From assembly GCA_965261945.1 (NCBI GenBank), contig CBDHEF010000002.1, positions 2,604,001 through 2,668,000 on the forward strand: a DNA stretch of 64,000 nt, written 5' to 3'. Both the position numbers and the translations under genes were made by a program. Positions within the stretch are counted from its first letter, which is position 1. Each line of letters opens with the position of its first letter. The DNA is from VXOI01 sp965261945. Lineage in GTDB: Bacteria; Chloroflexota; Dehalococcoidia; Lucifugimonadales; UBA3495. Shown one piece after another: positions 40,976-49,410 of the stretch. The notes beneath the pieces were generated by a model that was not told the origin of the DNA, did no database searches, and saw only the letters and a list, made by a program, of their open reading frames with translations.

Positions 40976-41077
40976 GAGACGATTGGGTTGTTCGTTGCCG
41001 CATTAGAGCAACCGCCAAGCGACCAACTATCCTCTATAATTCTGCTAAGCATGAACCATACAAAAAGGAGCCGAACC

Positions 41078-42046
41078 ATGAAGACCGTCCGCATCTACCA
41101 GACCGGCGGGCCGGAGGTGTTGAACTACGAGGACGCGCCGGAGCCCTCCGCCGCGCCCGGCCAGGCGCTGGTGGAGATCAAGTCCATCGGCGTCAACTAC
41201 ACGGATGTATCGAGTCGCAAGGGCGCCAACCCGCCTGACGCCTTCCCCTGGACGCCGGGGCGCGAGGCCGCCGGGGTCGTCACCGCCATCGGCGAGGGCG
41301 TTACCGAAGTTGCCGTGGGTGACCGGGTGGCCTACGCCATGCACACCGGAAGCTACTCGGAGGTCCACTCCGTACCGTCGTGGTTGCTGGTGCGCATCCC
41401 CGACGGCATGGACTTCGCCACCGCCGCGGCCACCATGCTACAGGGGATGACCGCCCACTTCTTGGTCTACGGCATTGCCCATCTCGGCAGCGGCGACCGC
41501 GTGCTGGTCCACGCCGGAGCCGGCGGCATGGGGCTGTGGCTCATCCAGATGCTCAAGCGGCTGGGCGTCCACGTCTTCACCACCGTCTCCACCGAGGAGA
41601 AGGCCGAGCTGGCCAAGGGAGCGGGCGCCGACCACGTCATCAACTACACGCAGCAGGACTTCGAGGCCGAGATACGCGAGGCGACCGACGGCAAGGGCCT
41701 GAAGATGGTGATGGACGCCGTGGGCGCCACCACCTTCGACAAGGGGATGCGCCTGCTGGGACGCCGGGGCTACATGGCGCTCTACGGCGCAGCCGGCGGG
41801 CCCGTGGGACAGGTGGACAGCGGCGCCCTGCGCGGCGGCTCGCTGTTCCTCACCCGCCCCAGCCTCGGCGACTACACCGCCACCCGGGAGGAGCTGGCGC
41901 AGCGCGCCGGCGACGTGCTGAACTGGGTGCAGAGCGGCGAGGTCAAGCTCTACGTCGGCCTGGAGTTGCCCCTTTCCGAGGCCCGCGAAGCGCACCGCAG
42001 GCTTGAGGGCCGGGAGACGACGGGCAAGATCCTGCTGACGCCGTAG
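41078..42046 (+). CDS. NADPH:quinone reductase-like zinc-independent MDR oxidoreductase
   Basis: A 322-residue medium-chain dehydrogenase/reductase of the QOR type. VEIKSIGVNYTDVSSRKG, WTPGREAAGVVTAIGEGV and VGDRVAYAM form the catalytic domain. MLQGMTAHFLVYGIAHLGSGDRVLVHAGAGGMGLWLIQMLKRLGVHVFTTVST holds the NAD(P)H Rossmann motif (AGAGGMG). No zinc-binding cysteines are seen. AAAGGAG precedes the ATG at 41078; a nearby ATG at 41051 is in frame but less well placed. It reduces quinones or enals by single hydride transfer. Confidence 0.92.
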   Translation: MKTVRIYQTGGPEVLNYEDAPEPSAAPGQALVEIKSIGVNYTDVSSRKGANPPDAFPWTPGREAAGVVTAIGEGVTEVAVGDRVAYAMHTGSYSEVHSVPSWLLVRIPDGMDFATAAATMLQGMTAHFLVYGIAHLGSGDRVLVHAGAGGMGLWLIQMLKRLGVHVFTTVSTEEKAELAKGAGADHVINYTQQDFEAEIREATDGKGLKMVMDAVGATTFDKGMRLLGRRGYMALYGAAGGPVGQVDSGALRGGSLFLTRPSLGDYTATREELAQRAGDVLNWVQSGEVKLYVGLELPLSEAREAHRRLEGRETTGKILLTP

Positions 42047-42054
42047 GTAAGGGC

Positions 42055-42083
42055 TTGCATTGCCGTTTCCGGTCGCCCATAAT
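42055..42083 (+). promoter_or_regulatory. candidate sigma70 promoter for a leaderless gene
   Basis: TTGCAT (42055-42060) and CATAAT (42078-42083) are 17 bases apart. The predicted start point falls at about 42090, on the TTG start codon of the next gene, implying a leaderless mRNA. Confidence 0.4.
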
Positions 42084-42088
42084 CTCAA

Positions 42089-42628
42089 TTGTGGCTTGAT
42101 AATCAGGAAGCGGCAAACAATTTGCGCTGGTGGGAGAAGCTCCTGGCGGGACTGCCCGCCACCGCCCCGGAGCGCGACAGCATCTGGAGCGTTCCCCGGC
42201 CCTTCGTCCGGTTGTACCTCGTGCTATTCGCCATTCAGGCCGGCTGGCTGATTTCGGTCATCGTCAGGGAGGCCTTGGCGGGAACGCACGACACTGCGAG
42301 CGTAGAAGCCATCGCCTTTGAGACGTTTAATCGCCTCAGCCAGCCGGGCATCGGAGCCGCCATCTCCAGCCTGCTCATAGTGGAGGTGCTTTCCTATCTT
42401 ATGGTGATGTACAACTTTTTGATGTATCACTTGGTTCGCCCCATTGCAGAACGGCACGAGCGGCGCGGAGAAGCGCGCGGGATCGAACGGGGCATAGCGC
42501 AGGGCGAGGCCCGAGCCACCCAACGGTGGAAGGAATGGAACCAGCGACGGGAAGAAGCCGAGGCCCAAGGCCAGCCGTTCACCGAACCGCCACCATCCCA
42601 CCAGTCCAAGAACGGAGCAGAGGCGTAA
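42089..42628 (+). CDS. hypothetical two-helix membrane protein with charged tail
   Basis: A 179-residue protein of unknown family. Two hydrophobic helices (about residues 44-61 and 88-112) are followed by a highly charged coiled tail (ERHERRGEARGIERGIAQGEARATQRWKEWNQRREEAEAQ), ending in a Pro/Ser-rich stretch. The start is a TTG at 42089 placed on a predicted transcription start; no ribosome site is present. It starts 42 bases after the quinone reductase gene. The GIERGIAQGEA pattern resembles tails of transposase-like and DUF4351 proteins but here follows membrane helices. Confidence 0.6.
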   Translation: MWLDNQEAANNLRWWEKLLAGLPATAPERDSIWSVPRPFVRLYLVLFAIQAGWLISVIVREALAGTHDTASVEAIAFETFNRLSQPGIGAAISSLLIVEVLSYLMVMYNFLMYHLVRPIAERHERRGEARGIERGIAQGEARATQRWKEWNQRREEAEAQGQPFTEPPPSHQSKNGAEA

Positions 42629-42648
42629 CGCCAAAGGCCTGCGCCCTG

Positions 42649-43401
42649 TTACTGCGCCACCCAGCCGCCGTCTATAACCAGCTCGCTGCCCGTTACGAAG
42701 GATGATTCGTCGGAGGCCAGGTACAGGACTCCGTAGGCGACGTCGATGGCTTCGCCGTAGCGGCCCAAGGGGATGCGCGACTCCATCAGTTCCTGCACCG
42801 CCGGGTCGGAGCGGCGGCCCTCGGTCATCGGCGTGACGATGGGGCCGGGGTGCACCGAGTTGCAGCGGATGCCGTCGGCCGCGTACTGGATGGCCGTGGA
42901 CTTGGTGAGCAGCCGCACCGCTCCCTTGGAGGCGATGTACTGCGGGCTGGACTCGCTCATCGCCACGATGCCCAGCTGCGACGAGATGTTGATGATGGAG
43001 CCGCCACCGGCACGCTGCATCGCCGGGATGGCCTCGCGGGTGCCGAGGAACACGCCCTTGGCGTTGACCGCCATCACGCGGTCCCACTCTTCGACGGTGG
43101 TGTCCTCGATGCCGCCGGCGGCGCTGACCCCGGCGTTGTTGACCAGGATGTCCAGCCGCTTGTAGACCTCCTCGGCGAGAGACACGGCGCGCCGCCAGTC
43201 CTCTTCCTTTGTCACGTCCAGCCGCACGAATATGGCGCCGCCGCCCGGAATGGACGCGGCGACGTCCCGTCCCTCGACCTCCAGCACGTCGCCGATGACC
43301 ACCTTCGCGCCCTCGCGGGCGAACAGCAGGGCTTCCTCCGCGCCCATGCCACGGGCGCCACCGCTAATCAGCGCAACCTTGCCTTCGAGACGCATAGTCA
43401 A
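42649..43401 (-). CDS. short-chain dehydrogenase/reductase
   Basis: A 250-residue classical SDR. Cofactor motif TGxxxGxG appears as SGGARGMGAEEALLFAREGAKVVIGDV, and NNAGVSAAGG is the stabilising NNAG motif. The catalytic tetrad includes S in IINISSQLG and Y-x-x-x-K in PQYIASKGAVRLLTKS. The Asp at the end of beta 2 suggests NAD(H) preference. The substrate is an alcohol or ketone that cannot be specified. It is convergent with the membrane-protein gene. Confidence 0.92.
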   Translation of the reverse strand: MTMRLEGKVALISGGARGMGAEEALLFAREGAKVVIGDVLEVEGRDVAASIPGGGAIFVRLDVTKEEDWRRAVSLAEEVYKRLDILVNNAGVSAAGGIEDTTVEEWDRVMAVNAKGVFLGTREAIPAMQRAGGGSIINISSQLGIVAMSESSPQYIASKGAVRLLTKSTAIQYAADGIRCNSVHPGPIVTPMTEGRRSDPAVQELMESRIPLGRYGEAIDVAYGVLYLASDESSFVTGSELVIDGGWVAQ

Positions 43402-43430
43402 TCACCTCCCTGATTGTCCGCTTCCTCCCA

Positions 43431-43559
43431 GGACGATTGCAAAGTGACGCCGCCCGCTGGTGTCTGCTCATCCTGAGCTTGTCGAAGGATGCCCATTCAA
43501 GCCACCGATGGTTCGACAGGCTCACCATGACGGGGTTGTAGAAGACTTTGCAATCGTCC
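43431..43559. mobile_element. MITE-like element with 15-bp perfect inverted ends
   Basis: GGACGATTGCAAAGT (43431-43445) and its exact reverse complement (43545-43559) enclose 99 bases containing the two arms of a CATCCTGAGCTTGTCGAAGGATG-type palindrome. CGCTTCCTCCCA before and CGTTTCCTCCCA just after look like imperfect flanking duplicates. A second copy of the ends is at 62523-62665. No coding capacity. The rest of the 43402-43894 gap shows no gene. Confidence 0.7.
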
Positions 43560-43894
43560 TGCGTTTCCTCCCAAGGCTATCGCAATTGGGTGATGGAATA
43601 ACAGCCTGTACCTTGCTGCCCATATTGCGATAGACCGCAAGGGCGGAATTTTTGCTCCAGCATGACATTCCGCGACATTCTGTGACATTCCTGCCTGAGG
43701 CGGACTGTCAGGGGGCGGCGGCGGTTGGGTCTGACAGGGCATCCAAGCTCAAGCTATGGTAGAGAGACGTTACCGGACTCTGCAAGGGGCAAATGTCATA
43801 GGGTTATCCAAATGCGATTGCCCTGGCTTCCTCCCCCTGTGGGGCTGACCCGGTTTTAGACAATGATATACTCGATACACGTAAAGAGGAAATC

Positions 43895-44269
43895 ATGCGC
43901 CAACGGAGAACAAGTATGGGGACCTTCCGCGTAAATCTCTGGGTCGGCAATCTGTTCACCGAAGCCGGCGCCAGCGTCGAAGCGCTGCTGGATACGGGAG
44001 CGGCCTACTCCATGATTCCCGGCAGCCTGCTGGAAGAACTGGGTATCAAGCCGGTTGAAACCAGAGTATCTCGAATCGCCGACGGAAGCAGGGTGGAGTT
44101 GCAGACTTCTTGGGCCAGATTCTTCGTTGAAGGCCGGAATGTGGTGGCGCGCGTATCTTTCGGCCCTGAAGGAATATACGTGTTGGGCGCGACGGCGTTG
44201 GAAGACATGGGCTTGGCGGTTGACCCGGTGGATCAGCGGCTCGTCACACGGGAAGCCCTGTTGATGTGA
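43895..44269 (+). CDS. retropepsin-like aspartic protease domain protein
   Basis: A 124-residue single-domain protein. VEALLDTGAAYSMIPGSLLEELGI carries the D-T-G-A catalytic motif followed by the clan AA flap region, and GPEGIYVLGATALEDMGLAVDP has the family's second hydrophobic-Gly motif (here VLGATAL). Such small soluble retropepsins work as dimers; bacterial members are poorly known. AGAGGAAATC precedes the ATG at 43895. The gene stands alone next to a MITE-like element. Confidence 0.82.
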   Translation: MRQRRTSMGTFRVNLWVGNLFTEAGASVEALLDTGAAYSMIPGSLLEELGIKPVETRVSRIADGSRVELQTSWARFFVEGRNVVARVSFGPEGIYVLGATALEDMGLAVDPVDQRLVTREALLM

Positions 44270-44448
44270 TAGGCACACGCAAAAATGCGCTTGCCAAGAC
44301 AAGGCGAAAACCAGAGAAGACCAAACGCAGTTGCTACCTGCTTCTGCGTGAACCGTTGGCCTGAAACCGCGTCTGTCGGCGCAACGGGGTGGACGGCAAG
44401 GAATGTATACGGCCCCAAGGATACGCCGGGGGCTATAGCAGGCAGCGG

Positions 44449-45357
44449 TTAACGCTCCGGGGAAGGCTCACGGGCTGGTTCGACTTCGATGACCGTCGCT
44501 TCTAAAGGAATGTCGAGCGCGGCCAGGCGCTCTTCGAGAGCCTGTCTGACCGTGTTCTCGTCTGCGTACCAGTTAATCTCGACCTGCACTCGGTTCAGGT
44601 AGTGATTAGGCCAGACCTTGTTGATCACAGGCTCGTCGAGGCAGCGTCTGCCAATGTCTGAAGCCGATTGTCTCTTATCTGTCAGTGCCGGGCGTTCGGG
44701 GTCGACACTCTTACGCAATCTTGAAGACCACTCGAAGAGCTGCAAATAGGTGAACTGTCCTTGCAGCGGATGTACTTCTTCTATCTGGTTTTTCAGTCGC
44801 GGGTAGGTATCCAGTTGGAAGGTCAGCACTTCTTCGGCGGCTATAATTGACGGATGCAAAAGATATACGTTAGCAGTGCGATTGTCGTTGGACAGGTAGT
44901 AACCCCCGAACCCCGCCGGGTGCTGGAGGCATTCTTCCAGTCTCTGGTATTCATAGGCATCCAAGCCCGGTCTTCCGCCGGACTGCACCACTACTGCCTC
45001 TTGAGGGATACTCAGGGCAGCGAGGCGTTGTCTAATCGCTGCCTCTATCCCAGCAAGATTTTTTTCGCAATTCACTATGATTGTTATCAATTCACGATCC
45101 GCTCGCGGTGTTATCCACGCAACTATTGGCGAGAGTTCAGCAACTCCATAGTCTTCGATAAACTTTTCATGCAAGTTGTTATAGACCTCCTCTGTAACTT
45201 GCCTGTCCCATTCCTGGAGTTCTGATAAACGGAACTGCGGCGTCGGATCAACGCCGCAAGCCGGGACAAAAAAACCCGCCGCAACCATCATTAGCGCAAA
45301 GCGCAAAAGCATCACCATAACAGCGGGTCGAAGGCAGACAATAGAATTAGCATCCAA
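44449..45357 (-). CDS. lipoprotein resembling the propeptide of the adjacent protease (copy 2)
   Basis: A 302-residue lipoprotein (lipobox FFVPAC) whose start overlaps the end of the protease gene by 11 bases, so the two are coupled. Its C-terminal domain has PAGFGGYYLSNDNRTANVYLLHPS, then VHPLQGQFTYLQLFEWSSRL, then LEERLAALDIPLEATVIEVEP. These are the same elements as the protease propeptide and as the lipoprotein at 35636-36640. The N-terminal domain lacks the G-G-Y element but keeps an IRQRLAALSIPQEAVVVQ end. A role as inhibitor, chaperone or membrane tether of the secreted protease is inferred from homology and coupling. Confidence 0.72.
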   Translation of the reverse strand: MDANSIVCLRPAVMVMLLRFALMMVAAGFFVPACGVDPTPQFRLSELQEWDRQVTEEVYNNLHEKFIEDYGVAELSPIVAWITPRADRELITIIVNCEKNLAGIEAAIRQRLAALSIPQEAVVVQSGGRPGLDAYEYQRLEECLQHPAGFGGYYLSNDNRTANVYLLHPSIIAAEEVLTFQLDTYPRLKNQIEEVHPLQGQFTYLQLFEWSSRLRKSVDPERPALTDKRQSASDIGRRCLDEPVINKVWPNHYLNRVQVEINWYADENTVRQALEERLAALDIPLEATVIEVEPAREPSPER

Positions 45358-46732
45358 TGGCGGGATCGCAGGCTTTCCATGTATAGTTCGAGCCTCCTAG
45401 CTCGCCGTAGATGTAGTTGATCGGGCTGTATATGGGGGTTTTCACTCCGGGTTGCAAGTTGACCCACCCTATGTGAATACCTACGAGATGAACGTCGTTG
45501 AAGTTCGGGGAATTGATAACTTTAAATACGGGCGCCCCGCTGTCTCCTCCTGCACGGTCGTAATTTGTGGCATGCTGACAGAGAAGCGAGTAGTCAGGAT
45601 AGTTAGCTCGGACACACGTATGGGTTACTTGGCCGCGGACCCATCCGGTTGTCTTGCCAACCATTTCGACGGTCTGTCCAACTACAGAGACGGCCGTATC
45701 GCGTACGATACGAAACTTGGCTGAGTGCCTGAGAGTTTTGCCGCCTAAAGCTAAGGGCTTGGCAATTGCTCCCAAGTTGTAGTTTATCCCGGACTCCAGG
45801 GCGACGAAGGCGCTGTCAGAACGGCGACACTTTTTACCTGCGGGGCAACCGGGAAGGGACGAAGATAAATCCGGATCCGTGACTTCCCTTCCGACCAGCG
45901 TCGCCGAAGAATTGGGCTGGTAAAAGTTGGCTCCGCCACCATCCACACCGCCATCCCATCTGTTTGGCTGACCTGGCCGACTTGGCGGCTCAGTGCAATG
46001 ACCGGCAGTGATGAATCCCGGTGTGGTGGTTATCCCCGCCGTATCGGTTCGCTCTACAGGAAAGCCAAGCGTACATTGGTAGTCCACGCTCGTCGATGAA
46101 GGGTAAGGCGTCCCGATTTGATACCCGCCCTCCAACACACCTCCAAGCGCCGCGTCAGAGAGACTATGAGTATCAACACCCCCACCGCTTCCTGCCAAGA
46201 TCTTGACTGCCTTCAGTGGGATTCCCAACGCGAGCAGGGTTTGTCCCAACCGCTCCCTGGCATCGAGATCATCGAGCCAGACATTGATTCGGTTCTGGCC
46301 CTCATCAAGGTCAGTAATGGCGACTGACGGAATCGCCCACACTTCATCCTGCATCAGCTTGTACCAGCCGTAGAGCTGGGCCATGCTGTATTGGGCGGGA
46401 ATCAGGCGCAGTTCCCGGCGGGAAGCTGCGTCGGCTTTCAGAACACCCTCGATGGCCTGCTTCACTTCCTCGGTGTCCAGGACATCCTCTTTGCCGGCCA
46501 AGACGTAGACGTTGAGGATGCTGTTGTCCTTGGAGAGGTACATCCCGCCGAAGTCGGGAATCCGCAGGCCGATGTCCTTCAGGAGGTCGTCGTGGCTCTT
46601 GTAGGCGTCCGTATTGGACTCCGGCTGGCTGCCGGTTTCCCCGCGCTCTTTGGCCAGCACGGCGCCAACCGGAATCAGCAACAGCAGGAAGCCCAGTATC
46701 AATGCCCGTGGAATTCGGCTCAGCAGCTTCAT
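45347..46732 (-). CDS. secreted trypsin-like serine protease with propeptide
   Basis: A 461-residue exported S1-type protease. Signal peptide residues 1-27 (FLLLLIPVGAVLA). Propeptide about 28-195 with PDFGGMYLSKDNSILNVYVLAG, AQYSMAQLYGWYKLM and LLALGIPLKAVKI. The protease domain starts near GGYQIG and carries the triad H245 (ITAGHCTEPP), D306 (CRRSDSAFVAL) and S398 (GGDSGAPVF), with several cysteines that could form disulfides. The layout resembles alpha-lytic or streptogrisin proteases, whose propeptides fold and inhibit the enzyme. It is coupled to the downstream lipoprotein. A damaged paralogue is at 36680-37950. Confidence 0.87.
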   Translation of the reverse strand: MKLLSRIPRALILGFLLLLIPVGAVLAKERGETGSQPESNTDAYKSHDDLLKDIGLRIPDFGGMYLSKDNSILNVYVLAGKEDVLDTEEVKQAIEGVLKADAASRRELRLIPAQYSMAQLYGWYKLMQDEVWAIPSVAITDLDEGQNRINVWLDDLDARERLGQTLLALGIPLKAVKILAGSGGGVDTHSLSDAALGGVLEGGYQIGTPYPSSTSVDYQCTLGFPVERTDTAGITTTPGFITAGHCTEPPSRPGQPNRWDGGVDGGGANFYQPNSSATLVGREVTDPDLSSSLPGCPAGKKCRRSDSAFVALESGINYNLGAIAKPLALGGKTLRHSAKFRIVRDTAVSVVGQTVEMVGKTTGWVRGQVTHTCVRANYPDYSLLCQHATNYDRAGGDSGAPVFKVINSPNFNDVHLVGIHIGWVNLQPGVKTPIYSPINYIYGELGGSNYTWKACDPAIGC

Positions 46733-46905
46733 CGAAACTTCTCAGTCATTTAAGGCCGTTTTGGCTGTTCGGAGCAACATTGCTACCGTCCCAAAGCGAC
46801 GGGAAGTTCATCATCGGCTCCCGGTCGAGTCAAGGGCCAGAAAGCCGGGAAGCCGGGAAAACTTGCGTCGCCTCCCGAATGTTTCCAACCTGCCCCAAGC
46901 AGCCG

Positions 46906-47721
46906 CTAGTACCGTGTCTGCTGCGACATCGGCGTATACGTCCCCGGATGGACGGCGCACAGACCTGCGTCCACGGGAAGCACGATGCCGGTAATCCAGC
47001 GGGCCTCGTCGCTGGCCAGGAACAGCGCCGCGTAGCCGATATCCCAGCCGGTGCCCTCGACCTGCATCGGGGCCGAGTTGCGGCGGTACTGGCGCAGGTC
47101 GTCGTCCATCCGAGGCGCGACCATGGGGGTGTAGACCAGACCCGGCGCGATGGCGTTGACGCGGATGTTGTCTTGGGCGTGGTCGGCGGCCATGGAGATG
47201 GTCAGGCCGATGACGCCGGCCTTGGATGCGGTGTAGGGCGTGCTCATGTGGGCGCGCAGCCCGGCGATGGACGAGATGTTTATGATGGAGCCGCCGCCGG
47301 TCTGCATCATCCGGGGGATGACCGCCTTTGCCGCCAGCACCATGGTCTTGAGGTTGACCGTCATCACCCGGTCCCAGTCGGCCTCGCTGACCTCGACGAC
47401 GGTGCCGCGCTGCGAGATGCCCACGTTGTTGTCGAGAATGTCCACCCGCCCGTAGCGGTCGATGGCGGCCTGGGCCATGCGCTCGCAGTCGTCCAGGATG
47501 GTCATGTCGCCCTGGAAGGTGGACGCCTCGCCGCCCTCGGACTTGATGATGTCCAGCGTTTCCTGGGCGCGGGCCTCCACCTGGTCCGCCAGCAGCACCT
47601 TTGCGCCCTCGCGGGCCATCAGAATCGCCGCCGCCTTGCCGTTGCCGATGCCCGCGCCGCTGGACCCCGCGCCGGTAATGATCGCCACCTTGCCTTCAAG
47701 CCTGGGAGCGCGCTCCGCCAT
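46906..47721 (-). CDS. short-chain dehydrogenase/reductase
   Basis: A 271-residue classical SDR. Cofactor motif ITGAGSSGAGIGNGKAAAILMAREGAKVLLAD, NNVGISQRG in the NNAG position, catalytic Ser in IINISSIAGLRAHMS and Y-x-x-x-K in TPYTASKAGVIGLT. The Asp after beta 2 suggests NAD(H). The C-terminus has an extra ~20 residues. It is the second SDR in this part of the window and is not adjacent to a recognisable pathway; substrate unknown. Confidence 0.9.
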   Translation of the reverse strand: MAERAPRLEGKVAIITGAGSSGAGIGNGKAAAILMAREGAKVLLADQVEARAQETLDIIKSEGGEASTFQGDMTILDDCERMAQAAIDRYGRVDILDNNVGISQRGTVVEVSEADWDRVMTVNLKTMVLAAKAVIPRMMQTGGGSIINISSIAGLRAHMSTPYTASKAGVIGLTISMAADHAQDNIRVNAIAPGLVYTPMVAPRMDDDLRQYRRNSAPMQVEGTGWDIGYAALFLASDEARWITGIVLPVDAGLCAVHPGTYTPMSQQTRY

Positions 47722-47890
47722 GGGTCAACTCTCCTGACAGTAGTTGGGTGTGCCTGCCTGCTTTCTGGGGTACAATCGGGGATAGGCTGGCGCGTTGTCA
47801 AGGGCCAACTTTCAGATGGCAGATGGCAGATGGATTTGGACAACGGACAATTGATGTCCTAAATGGTAGGCCGGAGCAAGGAGATTTGAA

Positions 47891-49396
47891 ATGCCGCCCT
47901 CTATCCCTATGCAGTTGGACTTTCTCTCCAGCTATGAAGGAGGTAGCCATGTGGCTCAACCGAGCGGCTACAAAGGTCTTTACGCTTTTCACAAGTATTG
48001 GGGAAAGAAACCACGCGAACCAATCGCGTATGCGATAAGCTTATTAACCAAACCAGGACAAGTTGTCGTTGATCCGTTCGTTGGATCAGGCACAACCGGA
48101 CGGGAGGCAATTCTTCAGTCCCGTCGATTTATAGGTATGGACGTAAATCCAGTGGCAGTTGAATTGACTCAACTGCTTACTTGTCCTCCTGACATAAAAG
48201 GCTTGCAAGCCGCCGCCGCTGGAGTAGAAAAGCAAGCCCGAGACACAATTCTAGAAAGCTATACTATTAAGGATTCTAACAAATTTGCTTCCCATTACCT
48301 TTGGGAACAAAGCCTTCTATCCAAGGTATGGGTCGTATCTGGAAGACAACGTATTGAACTAGAGCCGACAAGGTATGATTATGATCTAAGTGAATCTTAT
48401 TCAGATTACTGTAGCACTCGAATCCGGACGCCCAAGTTTTTTTCAAATTCTCGGATAAATACCACCATGTCCATGGGTATTGACGACCTTCTAACTGGAA
48501 GGGCTCAACGAAACATTGACATATTGATTGATGCTATACAAACTTGCCCTTCAGATGTTCAACCCGCCTTGATGCTGTGCTTGACTGCCGCATCTGGCCA
48601 AATGAGCAAAATGGTGTTCGCTGTAACTAGTAGAGGGAAAACGACCGGAAGAACATCTAATAAAGTAGAGGTTGGCAGCTGGGTTATCGGTTATTGGAGG
48701 CCGTCGCTACATTTTGAGATCAATGTGTGGAACTGCTTTTATCGACGTCTCTTAAAATTACAAAAGGCGGTCGCCACAGACAATATAGCGTCGTCGACAA
48801 CAATATCTTGTGAAACTCTCGATGTCATATCAGGGGTTTCAGAGGTATGTGTGCTGCTAGGTGATTCTCAAAAACTCCTCAATGAGATACCTGCAGGGAC
48901 CGTAGATCTTGTTATCGCAGACCCTCCTCATGGCGACCGTATCCCATACTTGGAATTAAGTGAACTTTGGAACAGCATATTAGGTTTTACAGCCAATTTT
49001 AATGACGAAATTGTCGTATCAAATGCACAAGGAAGGCATAAAACCCCAGACATATACATTGACTCCATTGAAGGGATTTTTGACCACGTTCTTCGAATAT
49101 TAACTTGCAAGGGCTACTTCGTGTTGATATTTAATGCGCGGCAAACAAACTGGTGGCCAGCATTCTATAAATTAGTATCTTTCCCTAGTGACGCTAACAA
49201 CACGCCGTTGAGATACCTTGGGTATTTCCCTTGCGTCTACTCAGCTGGCTCCGTAGTACAGGATAACCGCCGTGGCAGTCTAAATTCAGATTACGCTATG
49301 GTGTTCGGGCGCTCAAATGTGAACCACGCTGATAAGCTCAAGGATCTCATCAATATACCGGGTTGGCACAGCGATTTCCCAGACAAATTGAAGTAG
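47891..49396 (+). CDS. DNA methyltransferase of a restriction-modification module
   Basis: A 501-residue amino-methyltransferase (N6-adenine or N4-cytosine). The N-terminal region has YAFHKYWGKKP and the SAM motif VVVDPFVGSGTTGREAI (61-70), with IGMDVNPVA after it. The catalytic motif IV is LVIADPPHGDRIPYLELSELW (DPPH instead of DPPY/NPPY), near residue 340. This order and the central ~200-residue insertion suggest a target-recognition region between the motifs. AGGAG precedes the ATG. The gene and its partner are clearly more AT-rich than their neighbours and use AT-ending codons, indicating horizontal transfer. The nuclease gene starts 14 bases downstream. Confidence 0.87.
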   Translation: MPPSIPMQLDFLSSYEGGSHVAQPSGYKGLYAFHKYWGKKPREPIAYAISLLTKPGQVVVDPFVGSGTTGREAILQSRRFIGMDVNPVAVELTQLLTCPPDIKGLQAAAAGVEKQARDTILESYTIKDSNKFASHYLWEQSLLSKVWVVSGRQRIELEPTRYDYDLSESYSDYCSTRIRTPKFFSNSRINTTMSMGIDDLLTGRAQRNIDILIDAIQTCPSDVQPALMLCLTAASGQMSKMVFAVTSRGKTTGRTSNKVEVGSWVIGYWRPSLHFEINVWNCFYRRLLKLQKAVATDNIASSTTISCETLDVISGVSEVCVLLGDSQKLLNEIPAGTVDLVIADPPHGDRIPYLELSELWNSILGFTANFNDEIVVSNAQGRHKTPDIYIDSIEGIFDHVLRILTCKGYFVLIFNARQTNWWPAFYKLVSFPSDANNTPLRYLGYFPCVYSAGSVVQDNRRGSLNSDYAMVFGRSNVNHADKLKDLINIPGWHSDFPDKLK

Positions 49397-49410
49397 GGTT
49401 CACAAGCGCC

